From NCBI GenBank assembly GCA_004556705.1, contig SFGA01000001.1, positions 62,001 to 126,000 of the forward strand: a stretch of DNA of 64,000 bases, read 5' to 3'. Positions within the stretch are counted from its first letter, which is position 1; the number at the start of each line of letters is the position of its first letter. Under the pieces are notes generated by a model, which searched no databases, had not been told where the DNA came from, and was given only the letters and a program-made list of their open reading frames with translations. Origin of the DNA: Ruminococcus sp. (lineage in GTDB: Bacteria; Bacillota; Clostridia; Oscillospirales; Acutalibacteraceae). Shown here piece after piece: positions 24,149 to 33,186 of the stretch. The position numbers and the translations under genes were made by a program.

Positions 24149-25636
24149 TTATTCTATTACAATGCCTTCCGCTTTTCTCTTTTCGGCAAGCTCTTCGAGT
24201 ATACGCTTTTTGTTGTCGCCCGAAATCTTATAGAAGAACATCGGAATTGCGCACAACAAGAGGCTGATGCCGGGAACTATCGAAACGAGCGAGAACATTG
24301 CAAAGCGGTGTCCTGCCGCAAGGTCGGTAGCCGCAACTATCGCAGTCGAGCTGTACATCTTTTCAGGCTCAAGACCTATGAACATATACATAAGAACAAT
24401 ACCCGAGGTAGCAAGTGCGTTGCCGAGCTTATTTACAAAGCCCTGACAAGCCGAGCCGACACCGTTATCTCTAAAGCCTGTTTTAAGCTCCATATAGTCA
24501 AGGCAGTCGCCTATCATAGCATAGGAAATAACATTAAGAACGCCGAGCGGTACGCAGGAAATAAGCACGAACGGAATACAGATATAAAGATTCATTGTAA
24601 ACCAGCCGATAAGCGTCGTAAATATACTTGCAACAAAGCCAAGCAAGCAGGTTACAATTACAATCTTTTTATAGTCGTACTTTTTCATAAGCACGGGCAT
24701 AAAGAGCATTGCGCCGAACATACCGACAATTGCACAAACTTGGAATATAGTTTTAACCGAGGAAACGCTTGCCTCAATCGCCGCAACACGTTCTGCATCG
24801 GAAAGTCCGTTTAAATCGGGACCGATATAAAAAGCGTATCTTGCCACGTGAACTGCCGCCGCCTGCACCATATATCTGCCCGAGGAAAGTATGCCCATTG
24901 CGATAACGAGCATAAGCGGTTTACACTTGAATATTCTTGAAAGCTGACTCGGTTCTCCCGGTTGAGGCTTTCTGTCGGGAATGACAACTCTCTCTTTAAC
25001 TCTGAAATACGAGCTTGCGTAAAGTATAATTCCGATAACAACCGTAACGATTGCCATAATAAGATATTTTTTCTTGTTATAATCGAGTCCGTCGGAAGTG
25101 CCGAGGATTTTCGGAAGCGTAAGACCGATAACAAGGAAAAGCACCTCGGGAACGGCAGAGCCGACGCCGTTGAAGGTTCTGCCGATAGAGATTACTTTAC
25201 CTCTCTCGTCTGCATCGGGTGTCAAAACATTAGGCAGACTCCAAAACGGAACGTCAGCCATTGTATAAATCATACCCCAAACAACATAGACAACCGCAGA
25301 GTATATCATAAGTTCTCTTTTTTCAAGGTTGGGGCTTAAATACATTAATACCGTAAGCACGCCAATCGGAATTGCGGCATAAATTATATACGGACGCATT
25401 TTTCCGTGCTTTGTGGTTCTGCGGTCAACAATCATACCCATGAGCGGATCATTGATTGCGTCCCAAATTCTTGCAAGAAGCATAAGCAACAGCACGAACA
25501 TGGGTGTAAGCTGCAAAACGTTCAGATAATAGTCACTTATGTAGCTTGACATCATGGCGTATATCATTCCCTGTCCCATAGCGGCAAGGCAGAATGAATA
25601 CATTTCTTTTTTTGGAAGATAAGTTTTCGATGACAT
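24149..25636 (-). CDS. GPH-family sugar:cation symporter, 495 aa
   Basis: A typical glycoside-pentoside-hexuronide symporter of 12 helices. The signature loop after helix 2 reads LARIWDAINDPLMGMIVDRRTTKHGKMRPYI (about 54-84), with the conserved Asp residues and the GKMRP turn. Helix 10-11 carries DCLDYMELKTGFRDNG, the other hallmark of the family. The substrate is unknown; no glycosidase is adjacent, so it may serve the pentose locus at 1-10 kb or a distant one. AAAGGAG lies 7 bp before the ATG. It is transcribed alone, away from the repeat mosaic. Confidence 0.93.
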   Translation of the reverse strand: MSSKTYLPKKEMYSFCLAAMGQGMIYAMMSSYISDYYLNVLQLTPMFVLLLMLLARIWDAINDPLMGMIVDRRTTKHGKMRPYIIYAAIPIGVLTVLMYLSPNLEKRELMIYSAVVYVVWGMIYTMADVPFWSLPNVLTPDADERGKVISIGRTFNGVGSAVPEVLFLVIGLTLPKILGTSDGLDYNKKKYLIMAIVTVVIGIILYASSYFRVKERVVIPDRKPQPGEPSQLSRIFKCKPLMLVIAMGILSSGRYMVQAAAVHVARYAFYIGPDLNGLSDAERVAAIEASVSSVKTIFQVCAIVGMFGAMLFMPVLMKKYDYKKIVIVTCLLGFVASIFTTLIGWFTMNLYICIPFVLISCVPLGVLNVISYAMIGDCLDYMELKTGFRDNGVGSACQGFVNKLGNALATSGIVLMYMFIGLEPEKMYSSTAIVAATDLAAGHRFAMFSLVSIVPGISLLLCAIPMFFYKISGDNKKRILEELAEKRKAEGIVIE

Positions 25637-25870
25637 GGTGCGCTCCTTTTGAAAATTTTAATATAGTCCTATTATACTATAAATTACACCGCCTTGCAGT
25701 AGAAATAACAGAGCGATATTTGGTCAAAATAACTAAAGAAGCGATTAAAAAAGCCGATAGATTAACTATTGGCTTTAATTGTGTCTATTAAATTGTTTTG
25801 CGAAATTTTATATAAAAGCAAATTCATACACGAAATATTGCGGTTGCTATCAAATTGAATTTAATATTGA

Positions 25871-26526
25871 ACCGTAGGGACAGCCCTTGCGGCTGTCCAA
25901 CACAGGCTCCCTCTGACGAGGGAGCTGTCATTTTTCTTTTGAAAAATGACTGAGGGAGAGATAACGAAAGTTTGATATATATTGCTTTCTCTCCTTCCGT
26001 CACTCCTGCGGCGTGCCACCTATTGCCCTCTTGCGGTATCCCGATTTTGTTTATGCGGCTTGGAGTGCCGCACAAAATCGACCGCTGCGCCAACAGATGC
26101 TCCAGCATTTTCATTTGATAAAAGCCGTAACCCGTCATATATCAACAATAATCAAACGGCGGCAGCAAGCCACCGCCCTACACTGTGGGATATAATTTTC
26201 ACATTCACATACAACCGCATTTCAGCCTCCCTTGTGTAAAGGGAGGTGCCGAACGAACGTGAGGCGGAGGGATTGTGAGGTTGATTTTATCTGATTTTGT
26301 AAAAATCCCTCAGTCATTTTTTGTTCCAAAAAACGACAGCTCCCTTTACAAGGGCGCCTTTGACGGACAGGGGCGAGCCCTGTCCCTACGGTATGATATA
26401 TAATGATTTACGGCTAATATGACATTGAAAAATTTCGTACAACCGTAGGGGCGACCTGCGGTCGCCCGTCAATTCATAGCAAATAAAAAACGGGCGAACA
26501 CAGTTCGCCCCCTACGGATTGTAGGT
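25871..26526. repeat. Second copy of the palindromic intergenic repeat mosaic
   Basis: A gene-free region made of the same modules as 398-895: CTCCCTCTGACGAGGGAG (about 25907-25928), CTCCCTTGTGTAAAGGGAG (26227-26245), the long block 26266-26391 shared with 568-695, and an inverted GGGCGAAC...GTTCGCCC block (26485-26517). One tract (26020-26160) is not in the first mosaic. Open frames over it are repeat-driven and I call no gene. Confidence 0.8.
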
Positions 26527-26552
26527 ATATTCCACTCCGTGCGAAACACCCA

Positions 26553-26590
26553 CTTCTTTTCACTTTTCACTTTTCACTCTTCACTTTTCT
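26553..26590. repeat. Short tandem repeat of a CACTTTT unit
   Basis: A degenerate 7-8 bp unit (CACTTTT/CACTCTT) occurs about five times in a row. Pyrimidine-rich on the plus strand; likely a simple-sequence tract at the edge of the repeat mosaic. Confidence 0.7.
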
Positions 26591-26705
26591 CTGCCCGACA
26601 GGGCTTTTGTCCCTTTGTTACGCAAAAAGATAGACGAAGAGTTCAACTCTCTGTTAAGTCTGTTCTAATATTAAACTTTGTTGTGAAAATCAAATAGGAT
26701 ATGAA

Positions 26706-26733
26706 AAAAGAGCATCCTTACGGATACTCTTTT
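26706..26733 (-). terminator. Terminator of the tRNA-Met/tRNA-Glu operon
   Basis: A 12-bp stem with one wobble pair and a tetraloop, with T-rich ends on the minus strand, begins 5 bp after the encoded CCA of tRNA-Glu. It is nearly the same hairpin as those at 18-45 and 194-221. Confidence 0.85.
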
Positions 26734-26737
26734 CTTC

Positions 26738-26812
26738 TGGTGACCCGGACGAGATTTGAACTCGTGTTACCGCCGTGAAAGGGCGGTGTCTTGACCGCTT
26801 GACCACCGGGCC
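26738..26812 (-). tRNA. tRNA-Glu (anticodon TTC)
   Basis: Minus strand, 75 nt with encoded CCA. Acceptor GGCCCGG pairs with CCGGGTC (one wobble); anticodon stem CCGCC/GGCGG encloses a CTTTCAC loop with anticodon TTC; T-arm ACGAG-TTCAAAT-CTCGT. It is cotranscribed with tRNA-Met, 6 bp upstream. Confidence 0.96.
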
Positions 26813-26818
26813 GCCTTA

Positions 26819-26895
26819 TGGTAGCGGCAGTGGGACTTGAACCTACGACCTTTCGGGTATGAACCGAACGCTCTAGCCAACTAAGCTATGCCGCC
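26819..26895 (-). tRNA. tRNA-Met (anticodon CAT, elongator type)
   Basis: Minus strand, 77 nt with encoded CCA. Acceptor GGCGGCA/TGCCGCT; anticodon stem TTCGG/CCGAA with loop TTCATAC, anticodon CAT; T-arm GTAGG...CCCAC with one wobble. The anticodon stem lacks the three G:C pairs of initiator tRNA, so it is elongator tRNA-Met; a lysidine-modified tRNA-Ile cannot be fully excluded by eye. Confidence 0.93.
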
Positions 26896-26927
26896 ATATT
26901 TATGCCGTCATTGATTACGGCTTTGAT

Positions 26928-26956
26928 ATTATAATATATTGCTTATTGGTTGTCAA
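26928..26956 (-). promoter_or_regulatory. Consensus promoter of the tRNA operon
   Basis: On the minus strand a perfect TTGACA is followed after exactly 17 bp by a perfect TATAAT, about 32 bp upstream of the tRNA-Met 5' end. This is the strongest promoter match I found in the window, as expected for stable RNA. Confidence 0.9.
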
Positions 26957-27091
26957 TAGTTTTTCGCTTAAAAATTAAATTATAAAAAAATTTTTCGATT
27001 TTTGTGAAAATGTAACCGTTTTTGGTTTACATTACCCCCGAGTTATAACTACTTATGAAAGGACTTTTTTCACAAATGAAAGGAGAAATAT

Positions 27092-27595
27092 ATGACAACT
27101 AAACTGACTAAAAAAGAAAAGGAGTTTTGCGCTTTGTATGTGAAACTCCGAAATGCAAGGGAAGCTGCGGCGCTTGCAGGTTACAAGGTAATGCCGCAGA
27201 TAAACGGAATAAGATTGCTTTCAAGAGAGGCTGTTGCAAAAGAGATTGCCCGACTTTCGCGCCTTGAAAGTGCCGTAAATGAGGCGGCGGCAGGCTTTCG
27301 CAGGCTTGCTTTCGGCTCTGTGAGCGACGCTGTGAGGCTTCTTGACGGCGAGCGTGAGAATTTAGAGGAGATGGATTTGTTTTCGGTATCCGATATTAAA
27401 ATCCCAAAGGGCGGCGGCATGGAAATTAAATTTTATGATCGACAAAAGGCTCTTGAGTGCTTGGCTCAGCTTGAAACTTCGGAGAGCACAGGCTCGGCAG
27501 TTCCTTTCTATAAGGCACTCGAAAAATCCGTCGACTTCCTGTCGGGAACACCCGAATATTCTTCTTACGGCGGTGATGACAGCGATGAAGCTTAA
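27092..27595 (+). CDS. terS: Phage terminase small subunit, 167 aa
   Basis: Recognises viral DNA for packaging. The N-terminal LTKKEKEFCALYVKLRNAREAAALAGYK (5-32) is the Terminase_2/XtmA helix-turn-helix segment, and a SVSDAVRLL region (about 75-83) is the usual middle part. AAAGGAG lies 6 bp before the ATG. It begins the head gene cluster, 196 bp from the tRNA operon with opposite orientation. An imperfect palindrome (TGTAACC...GGTTTACA, about 27009-27030) upstream is a possible operator. No phage repressor or integrase is nearby. Confidence 0.9.
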   Translation: MTTKLTKKEKEFCALYVKLRNAREAAALAGYKVMPQINGIRLLSREAVAKEIARLSRLESAVNEAAAGFRRLAFGSVSDAVRLLDGERENLEEMDLFSVSDIKIPKGGGMEIKFYDRQKALECLAQLETSESTGSAVPFYKALEKSVDFLSGTPEYSSYGGDDSDEA

Positions 27596-28850
27596 TTCAT
27601 TCAGCGAATTTTCGCCAAAGCAGTTGACTCTCCTGACGTGGTGGTGCAAAAACAGTCCTTTCTCATCCTGCGACGCCATTATTTGCGACGGAGCAGTAAG
27701 AAGCGGAAAAACAGTGTGTATGTGTATATCTTTCGTATCTTGGGCATTTTACGGGTTCTCGGACTGCTCGTTTGCCTTTTGCGGAAAGACCGTCACATCA
27801 CTTCGCCGTAATGTCATTACTCCGCTTTTGCCTCTGCTTCGTGATTTGGGGTTTAAGTGCGAGGAAAAGGTGTCTAAAAATCTGATTGAAATTTCCTTTG
27901 GAAGCATAACAAACAGGTTTTATCTTTTCGGCGGTAAGGACGAGTCCTCGGCGGCTCTCATTCAAGGTATGACCTTAGCCGGAGTAATGCTCGATGAGGT
28001 GGCACTAATGCCTCGTTCATTTTGTGAGCAGGCGATTGCACGTTGCTCGGTTGACGGCTCAAAGCTTTGGTTTAACTGCAACCCCGAAAACCCGTCCCAT
28101 TGGTTTTATAAGGAATGGATAAAGAAATGTGACAAAAAGAACTGTTTTTATCTGCACTTCGTTATGGAGGACAATCCGTCTCTTTCCGAAGAAATGCTTA
28201 CAAGGTATAAAGCCTTGTACAGCGGTGCTTTCTATGAAAGATTTGTACTCGGAAAATGGGTTGCCGCCGACGGACTTGTGTATCCGTTTTTTAACGAAAA
28301 GTACATATACGAAGTGCCGGATAGCTTTGATAGGTTCTGCGTCTCGTGTGACTACGGAACAGTCAATCCGACTTCAATGGGGTTATGGGGTGAGCACGGC
28401 GGAAGCTGGTACAGGATAGACGAATTCTACCACGATTCAAGGCAAAAAGGCTTTCAAATGACCGATGAGGAGTATTACCGTTCACTCGTCTCGCTTGTCG
28501 GTAAGAGAAAATTGGAATTTGTTGTTGTAGATCCGTCTGCGGCTTCGTTTATTGAATGTATCAAGCGACACGGTAAATTTACCGTAAAAAAGGCGGAAAA
28601 TGATGTGCTCGCAGGTATTCACAAGACCTCCGATGCGCTGAAAACAGGAAAAATCAGAATTTGCAAGACTTGTCCCGATATTATAAGAGAATTTTCGCTT
28701 TATCGTTGGGATGAGGGTGCAAAGTATGATGCTCCGAGAAAAGAAAACGATCACGCAATGGATGATATGAGATATTTTACGGCTGCCGTTACAAAGGAAG
28801 GTTCAAACGATTTCTTTGCGGTCAGCCTTGCAAGGGAAAGGAGGTTTTAA
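27585..28850 (+). CDS. terL: Phage terminase large subunit (PBSX/XtmB type), 421 aa
   Basis: The packaging motor ATPase and headful nuclease. Walker A is GAVRSGKT (about 34-41), followed by CGKTVTSLRRNVI; Walker B is VMLDEVAL (about 129-136); a coupling motif WFNCNPENPSHW (about 154-165) follows. The nuclease domain has CDYGTVNPTSMGLWG (about 250) and FVVVDPSA near 310. Length and motifs are complete. I chose ATG 27585, 9 bp after GGCGGTG, which overlaps the small subunit by 11 bp; ATG 27576 is an alternative. Confidence 0.93.
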   Translation: MKLNSFSEFSPKQLTLLTWWCKNSPFSSCDAIICDGAVRSGKTVCMCISFVSWAFYGFSDCSFAFCGKTVTSLRRNVITPLLPLLRDLGFKCEEKVSKNLIEISFGSITNRFYLFGGKDESSAALIQGMTLAGVMLDEVALMPRSFCEQAIARCSVDGSKLWFNCNPENPSHWFYKEWIKKCDKKNCFYLHFVMEDNPSLSEEMLTRYKALYSGAFYERFVLGKWVAADGLVYPFFNEKYIYEVPDSFDRFCVSCDYGTVNPTSMGLWGEHGGSWYRIDEFYHDSRQKGFQMTDEEYYRSLVSLVGKRKLEFVVVDPSAASFIECIKRHGKFTVKKAENDVLAGIHKTSDALKTGKIRICKTCPDIIREFSLYRWDEGAKYDAPRKENDHAMDDMRYFTAAVTKEGSNDFFAVSLARERRF

Positions 28851-28851
28851 T

Positions 28852-30021
28852 TTGGCAATATTCAAACAGAAAAAGAAAGCGGCACAAGGCTCTGTGCCTG
28901 TGCTTGCAGGAGGTACAAGCAGAAACTCAAACCGATTTTCGCTTTTGGACAGCTATTCGGCGTTTGACCCGATAAGCAATGCGCTTTTTCACAGCCTGCG
29001 TGAATCGGTGCCGATTATCGACGCCGCAATTTATAAGATTTTGAGGCTTATCGGTGGCTTCAAGGTGCAGACAACCGACGAACGCTTTGACAGGATTGTA
29101 GCGGATTTTATAAAGAATGTGCCTGTTGATTCAGGGCAATGCTCGTTGCAGAGTTTTATTGACGTTTACTTCGACAGGCTTCTGACTTACGGCACTTCGG
29201 TTGCGGAAATGGTCATTGATGACGAAGGCAGGGTCGTCTATCTCTACAATGCGCCGCAGGACAGCGTAGTGCTAAAGCGCAACAAAACAGATTTCAGAAA
29301 GATTGACGTTTGTTACAGCGAGGATTTAGGCTCACAGCCGTTAGAGTTTCAAGACAGGGTTGTTTTTTCAACTCTTAATGCCGAAGCAGGCTCGCTTACG
29401 GGCACGTCGATATTGAGAGGCTTGCCGTTTGTAAGCTCGGTGCTTTTGAAAATCTACAATGCGATAGGCGAAAATTGGGACAGGGTAGGCAATGTAAGAT
29501 TTGCCGTTACCTACAAGCCAAAGGACGACGCAATGTCTGGCGCTTACGCAAAGGACAGAGCAATGCAGATTGCCGAGGAATGGGGCTCTGCCATGAAAAG
29601 CTCGGAGGTGCGTGACTTTATCGCAGTAGGTGATGTAGATGTCAAGGTAATCGGTGCGGATAATCAGGTGCTCGACAGCGAGGTGCCTGTACGGCAGCTG
29701 CTTGAACAGATAATCGCTAAAATGGGAATACCGCCGTTTATGCTCGGTCTTTCTTGGTCAACAACGGAGAGAATGGCAGATCAGCAGGCGGACACGCTGA
29801 CAACGGAGCTTGAGCATTATCGCCGTATTTTAACGCCGGTTATCGAAAAAATCTGCAAGGCTCATTTGAGGGCTTACGGATATACCAATGATATTGAGGT
29901 CATTTGGGACGATATTACGCTTATGGATACGTTGGAGAACGCTAACGCAAGGTATCTCAACGCACAGGCAGATGAAATATACAGTCGTCTTATAGACGGG
30001 AAAGGAGGTACGGATGAATAA
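28852..30021 (+). CDS. Phage portal protein, 389 aa
   Basis: Forms the dodecameric DNA entry vertex. The segment ISNALFHSLRESVPIIDAAIYKILRLIGG (about 42-70) and the late PPFMLGLSW...ERMADQQADTLTTELEHYRRILTPVIEKICK (about 300-340) are typical portal wing/stem features. The start is TTG, directed by AAAGGAGG 7 bp upstream and 1 bp after the terminase stop. It ends inside the next gene's first codons (8-bp overlap), consistent with tight packing. Confidence 0.88.
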   Translation: MAIFKQKKKAAQGSVPVLAGGTSRNSNRFSLLDSYSAFDPISNALFHSLRESVPIIDAAIYKILRLIGGFKVQTTDERFDRIVADFIKNVPVDSGQCSLQSFIDVYFDRLLTYGTSVAEMVIDDEGRVVYLYNAPQDSVVLKRNKTDFRKIDVCYSEDLGSQPLEFQDRVVFSTLNAEAGSLTGTSILRGLPFVSSVLLKIYNAIGENWDRVGNVRFAVTYKPKDDAMSGAYAKDRAMQIAEEWGSAMKSSEVRDFIAVGDVDVKVIGADNQVLDSEVPVRQLLEQIIAKMGIPPFMLGLSWSTTERMADQQADTLTTELEHYRRILTPVIEKICKAHLRAYGYTNDIEVIWDDITLMDTLENANARYLNAQADEIYSRLIDGKGGTDE

Positions 30022-30988
30022 GAATTACGATTCGGCTTTTGAAAAGGAATTACCTGAAATAACCGAGGAGGACTTGGCTCTTATCAACAGCTTTTCACAG
30101 AAAAAGCTCACTAAAGATGATGTGTTTGTCTTTTCCGTGATACTCTGCGACAACGAGATTGACAGAGATTTTGAACGCTTTACGGTTGAATCGATTGAAA
30201 AACTTGCAGAGCTGTTTGTCGGAAAAACTGCGATTAAAAATCACAGTATGAACAGCGAGGATCAGTCGGCAAGAACCTTCAAAACAGAGGTTATAAGAGA
30301 TGAAGCAAAGCTCAATTCTCTCGGCGAGCAGTACGTTTACTTGAAGGCTTATTGCTACATTCCTAAAATCAAAAAGTATGAGACGCTTATTGAGGAAATA
30401 CAGACGGGAATTAAAAAAGAAGTGAGTATCGGCTGCTCGGTTGAAAAAAGCGTGTGCTCGGTTTGCTCTAAGGACGTAAGACTCGGAGTGTGTACTCACA
30501 AAAAGGGCAGAAAATACAACGGACAGCTCTGTTATTATGAACTTGTTTCACCCACAGATGCGTATGAATGGTCGTTCGTGGCAGTACCTGCACAGAGAAA
30601 TGCGGGTGTTACGAAAAAATTTGATTTAGGAGAGAAAAGACAAATGAATGATGTGCTTAAAGCTATCAATTCGGCACAGGGAGAAATCACCGTTTCAGCC
30701 GAAGAAGCACGTGAAATAGCAAGCTATATCAACGGTTTGACGGAAAAGGCAAAGGATGCGGAAATATATAGGGAAAGTCTTGAGAACGATACTGTAAAGT
30801 GTTTTGCCTTTACAGTAGAAACGCTCTCAAATGACATTGCAAAAAGCATTTGCGAAGCAATTTCAACCGAGGATTTGAGAAAGCTCAATGCAGCACTCAA
30901 GGAAAAAAAGAAGTGCTTTGTTGTGCCTCAGCTTGCAAAGGAAAAATCGGAGAAAAATCCGAATGAAAACTCACAGTTCAGATTTTAA
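30014..30988 (+). CDS. Prohead protease-like protein with scaffold tail, 324 aa
   Basis: Placed between portal and capsid, as HK97-type maturation proteases are. FSVILCDNEIDRDFERF (40-56) looks like the protease N-terminal strand. A His in IKNHS (about residue 77) and a Ser in KKEVSIGCS (about 138) could be the catalytic pair; this is pattern-based. An insert with C-x2-C...C-x-H...C (about 149-177) suggests a zinc finger. The C-terminal 110 residues are helical and charged, like a fused scaffold. The alternative is a non-catalytic scaffold. Confidence 0.7.
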   Translation: MNKNYDSAFEKELPEITEEDLALINSFSQKKLTKDDVFVFSVILCDNEIDRDFERFTVESIEKLAELFVGKTAIKNHSMNSEDQSARTFKTEVIRDEAKLNSLGEQYVYLKAYCYIPKIKKYETLIEEIQTGIKKEVSIGCSVEKSVCSVCSKDVRLGVCTHKKGRKYNGQLCYYELVSPTDAYEWSFVAVPAQRNAGVTKKFDLGEKRQMNDVLKAINSAQGEITVSAEEAREIASYINGLTEKAKDAEIYRESLENDTVKCFAFTVETLSNDIAKSICEAISTEDLRKLNAALKEKKKCFVVPQLAKEKSEKNPNENSQFRF

Positions 30989-31010
30989 TTAAAAGAAAGG
31001 AAGTATATTT

Positions 31011-32018
31011 ATGGCAATTTATGAAAACATTAAACTTGATAAGGGACTTTATTCAACAGGTAAGGGTTTTACAGCAGAGCTTGAAAGCGTTGACCCCTCC
31101 GAGAATTACAAGGGTACTTCTCTTGACGGTCTTGACGCATTTGAAAGACAGCTTAAGCGTTTTGACATCAAGGTAAGCGGCGCAGGCAGCGACACAATCG
31201 AAAAGTTCTTCAAAACCACCGATTCTGCGGCGCTTTTCCCCGAATACGTGGCAAGAGCCGTTAAAAAGGGTAAGGAGGAGGCTGATATTCTTCCGCTTAT
31301 CGTTGCCGCAAAGACACAGATTAACGGTATGGATTACAGAACTATCGCTTCTGTTCCGACAAAGGCTGAAAAGGAGCTCAAGAACGTTGCGGAGGGTGCT
31401 GCCATTCCCGAAACAACCGTGAATGTGCAGTCAAATCTCGTAAAGCTCAAAAAGAGAGGCAGAATGCTCGTCGCTTCCTATGAGGCTCTGCGCTTCCAAA
31501 GACTTGATTTGTTTACGGTTATGCTCAAACAGATAGGCGCATATATCGCTACAACTCAGCTCAATGACGCAGTTACCGTAATCACAGACGGCGACGGTAA
31601 CAGCAACCCGGCAAAAGCAACGACTGTCGCAAAGGCAGGCGAGATTACATATCAGGACCTTGTTAATTTCTGGAACGGCTTTGACCCGTACTCACTTAAC
31701 ACAATGATTGTTTCTCCCGACGCAGCGGCTAAAATCCTTGTTCTCCCCGAGATGAAGGACGCTGTTGCAGGTCTTAATTTCCACGGCACGGGCAAGGTTG
31801 TTACACCGCTCGGCGCAAAGCTCCTTAAAAGTTCTGCCGTAGCATCGGGCAAGATTATCGGTCTTGATAAGAACTATGCGCTTGAAATGGTACAGGCAGG
31901 CGGTATTACAACCGAGTACGATAAACTCATCGACCGTCAGCTTGAACGTGCGGCAATCACCGAGATTTCAGGCTTTGCAAAAATCTTTACAGATGCGTCA
32001 AAGGTTTTGACCGTCTAA
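31011..32018 (+). CDS. Phage major capsid protein (HK97 fold), 335 aa
   Basis: The N-terminal arm of about 60 residues is followed by an HK97-like core: E-loop region with YRTIASVPTKAEKELKNVAEGAAIPET (about 103-130), the spine and P-domain (VKLKKRGRMLVASYEALRFQRLDL) and the A-domain (TMIVSPDAAAKILVLP, about 236-251). AAAGGAAG precedes the ATG. Encapsulins share this fold, but the adjacent portal, protease and terminase make a viral capsid the better call. Confidence 0.88.
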   Translation: MAIYENIKLDKGLYSTGKGFTAELESVDPSENYKGTSLDGLDAFERQLKRFDIKVSGAGSDTIEKFFKTTDSAALFPEYVARAVKKGKEEADILPLIVAAKTQINGMDYRTIASVPTKAEKELKNVAEGAAIPETTVNVQSNLVKLKKRGRMLVASYEALRFQRLDLFTVMLKQIGAYIATTQLNDAVTVITDGDGNSNPAKATTVAKAGEITYQDLVNFWNGFDPYSLNTMIVSPDAAAKILVLPEMKDAVAGLNFHGTGKVVTPLGAKLLKSSAVASGKIIGLDKNYALEMVQAGGITTEYDKLIDRQLERAAITEISGFAKIFTDASKVLTV

Positions 32019-32031
32019 GCGGAGGTATAAA

Positions 32032-32394
32032 ATGATTGATGTTGTCAAGGTCGCAAAGGCAGTAAGAAAAATTATGAATCTTTCAGAGGACGATACATTT
32101 GATATTATGCCGACTGTTTCGGTGGCTTGCGCCCAGCTTACCGACAGACTTAAAAAGGCAGAAAACTCAAAAGATCCGAGAGTTATCAATGCGGCGGTGT
32201 ACTTGAGTTATTACAGGCTTCTTTTACGCAATGCGGCGCAGGACGACACACCTACTTCCTTTAAGGCGGGAGATGTTACGATTTCTCAAAGTCCTGCTCT
32301 CGCACTTGAAAAGGCTTCTGTATTGCGTGATGAGTCGATTATCGCCGCCGCACCGTTGCTCGAGGATATGGATTTTGTGTTTAGGCAGGTGTGA
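32032..32394 (+). CDS. Head-tail connector-like protein, 120 aa
   Basis: A small, mostly helical protein directly after the capsid gene, where gp6-like adaptor proteins sit. A central helix pair (CAQLTDRLKKAENSKDPRVINAAVYLSYYRLLL) and a C-terminal FVFRQV tail fit such adaptors. GGAGG precedes the ATG. Assigned from position and general character; no catalytic motif is visible. Confidence 0.65.
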   Translation: MIDVVKVAKAVRKIMNLSEDDTFDIMPTVSVACAQLTDRLKKAENSKDPRVINAAVYLSYYRLLLRNAAQDDTPTSFKAGDVTISQSPALALEKASVLRDESIIAAAPLLEDMDFVFRQV

Positions 32395-32396
32395 GT

Positions 32397-32747
32397 ATGA
32401 GAAAATCGGACAAGTTGGAGAGCATGCTTAAAATGTACGGCAGATCCGTGTATATCACAAGCGAAAAGCTCAATTCGGAAATATTCAACGCTCTCGTGCA
32501 GCCGTTGAGATACAAAAACAAGATGTATGTTGCAGGCACAAATACCGAAATAGGTCTTGCCGAGGAAAACTATTATCTTTACATAGGACCCGGCAACAAG
32601 GATTTACGAAAAATGGGCGCTTCCGTGACGCTTCATACGGCGGACGGTAAAAGCTATGAGGTGCAAAAGAGTGAGAAGATATACAACGGCGAAAATGTTT
32701 GGTATATATGGGCTGTAATCAAGGAAAAGGTGGGCGCTGAAATTTGA
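32397..32747 (+). CDS. Small phage structural protein, 116 aa
   Basis: Beta-rich and short, in the place of head-completion or tail-attachment proteins. It carries YYLYIGPGNKDLRKMG (about 59-74) and a basic N-terminus. I chose ATG 32397, just after the previous stop, with AGGCAGG upstream; a GTG two codons earlier is possible. No specific family recognised. Confidence 0.6.
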   Translation: MRKSDKLESMLKMYGRSVYITSEKLNSEIFNALVQPLRYKNKMYVAGTNTEIGLAEENYYLYIGPGNKDLRKMGASVTLHTADGKSYEVQKSEKIYNGENVWYIWAVIKEKVGAEI

Positions 32748-33178
32748 ATGCAAATAATATAATCGATGAGGTCAAGGCGGCGGCAGCTGCGACGAGCGAG
32801 GTCAGTCATTTTCCCGTAAATGTTGTTGAGGCACATACGCTCAGAGGCAATATCCCAAAATTTGACGTAACACCGTGTATATGTATCGGAATTAAGTCGT
32901 TTGTCTACGGAGAATTATTGACGGCTGCCGCAGCAAGCGGAGAGGCTGTCATTCCCGGAACACGTCAGCATACAGGCTGCGTGAGCATAGGAATTTTTTT
33001 CAAAAAGACGTCGCAGCCGAAGGATATGTACAACCTGTTTAATATCCTTTGCTCGAAATTGCTGAGTGCGGATAATCAAAACCGAATTGTAAAAATTGAG
33101 CACGGCGGCGTCGAGTATGACAGAATATATGACGCCCTTGTTCTGAGAGGCAGCGTAACCGAAACCACGACAGAGTAA
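32744..33178 (+). CDS. Last gene of the head module, hypothetical phage protein, 144 aa
   Basis: The start is TTG, overlapping the previous stop by 4 bases. The protein has an alanine-rich N-terminal helix and a beta-rich remainder (PCICIGIKSFVYGEL, HTGCVSIGIFFKK), similar in size and place to tail-completion or minor capsid proteins. An intrinsic terminator follows 9 bp after the stop, and no further phage gene is present. Function not assigned. Confidence 0.6.
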   Translation: MNANNIIDEVKAAAAATSEVSHFPVNVVEAHTLRGNIPKFDVTPCICIGIKSFVYGELLTAAAASGEAVIPGTRQHTGCVSIGIFFKKTSQPKDMYNLFNILCSKLLSADNQNRIVKIEHGGVEYDRIYDALVLRGSVTETTTE

Positions 33179-33186
33179 TATTAACA

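Noticed and set aside
31011..32018. The capsid gene as an encapsulin nanocompartment
   Set aside because: A portal, protease and terminase are adjacent, and no cargo enzyme gene is present.
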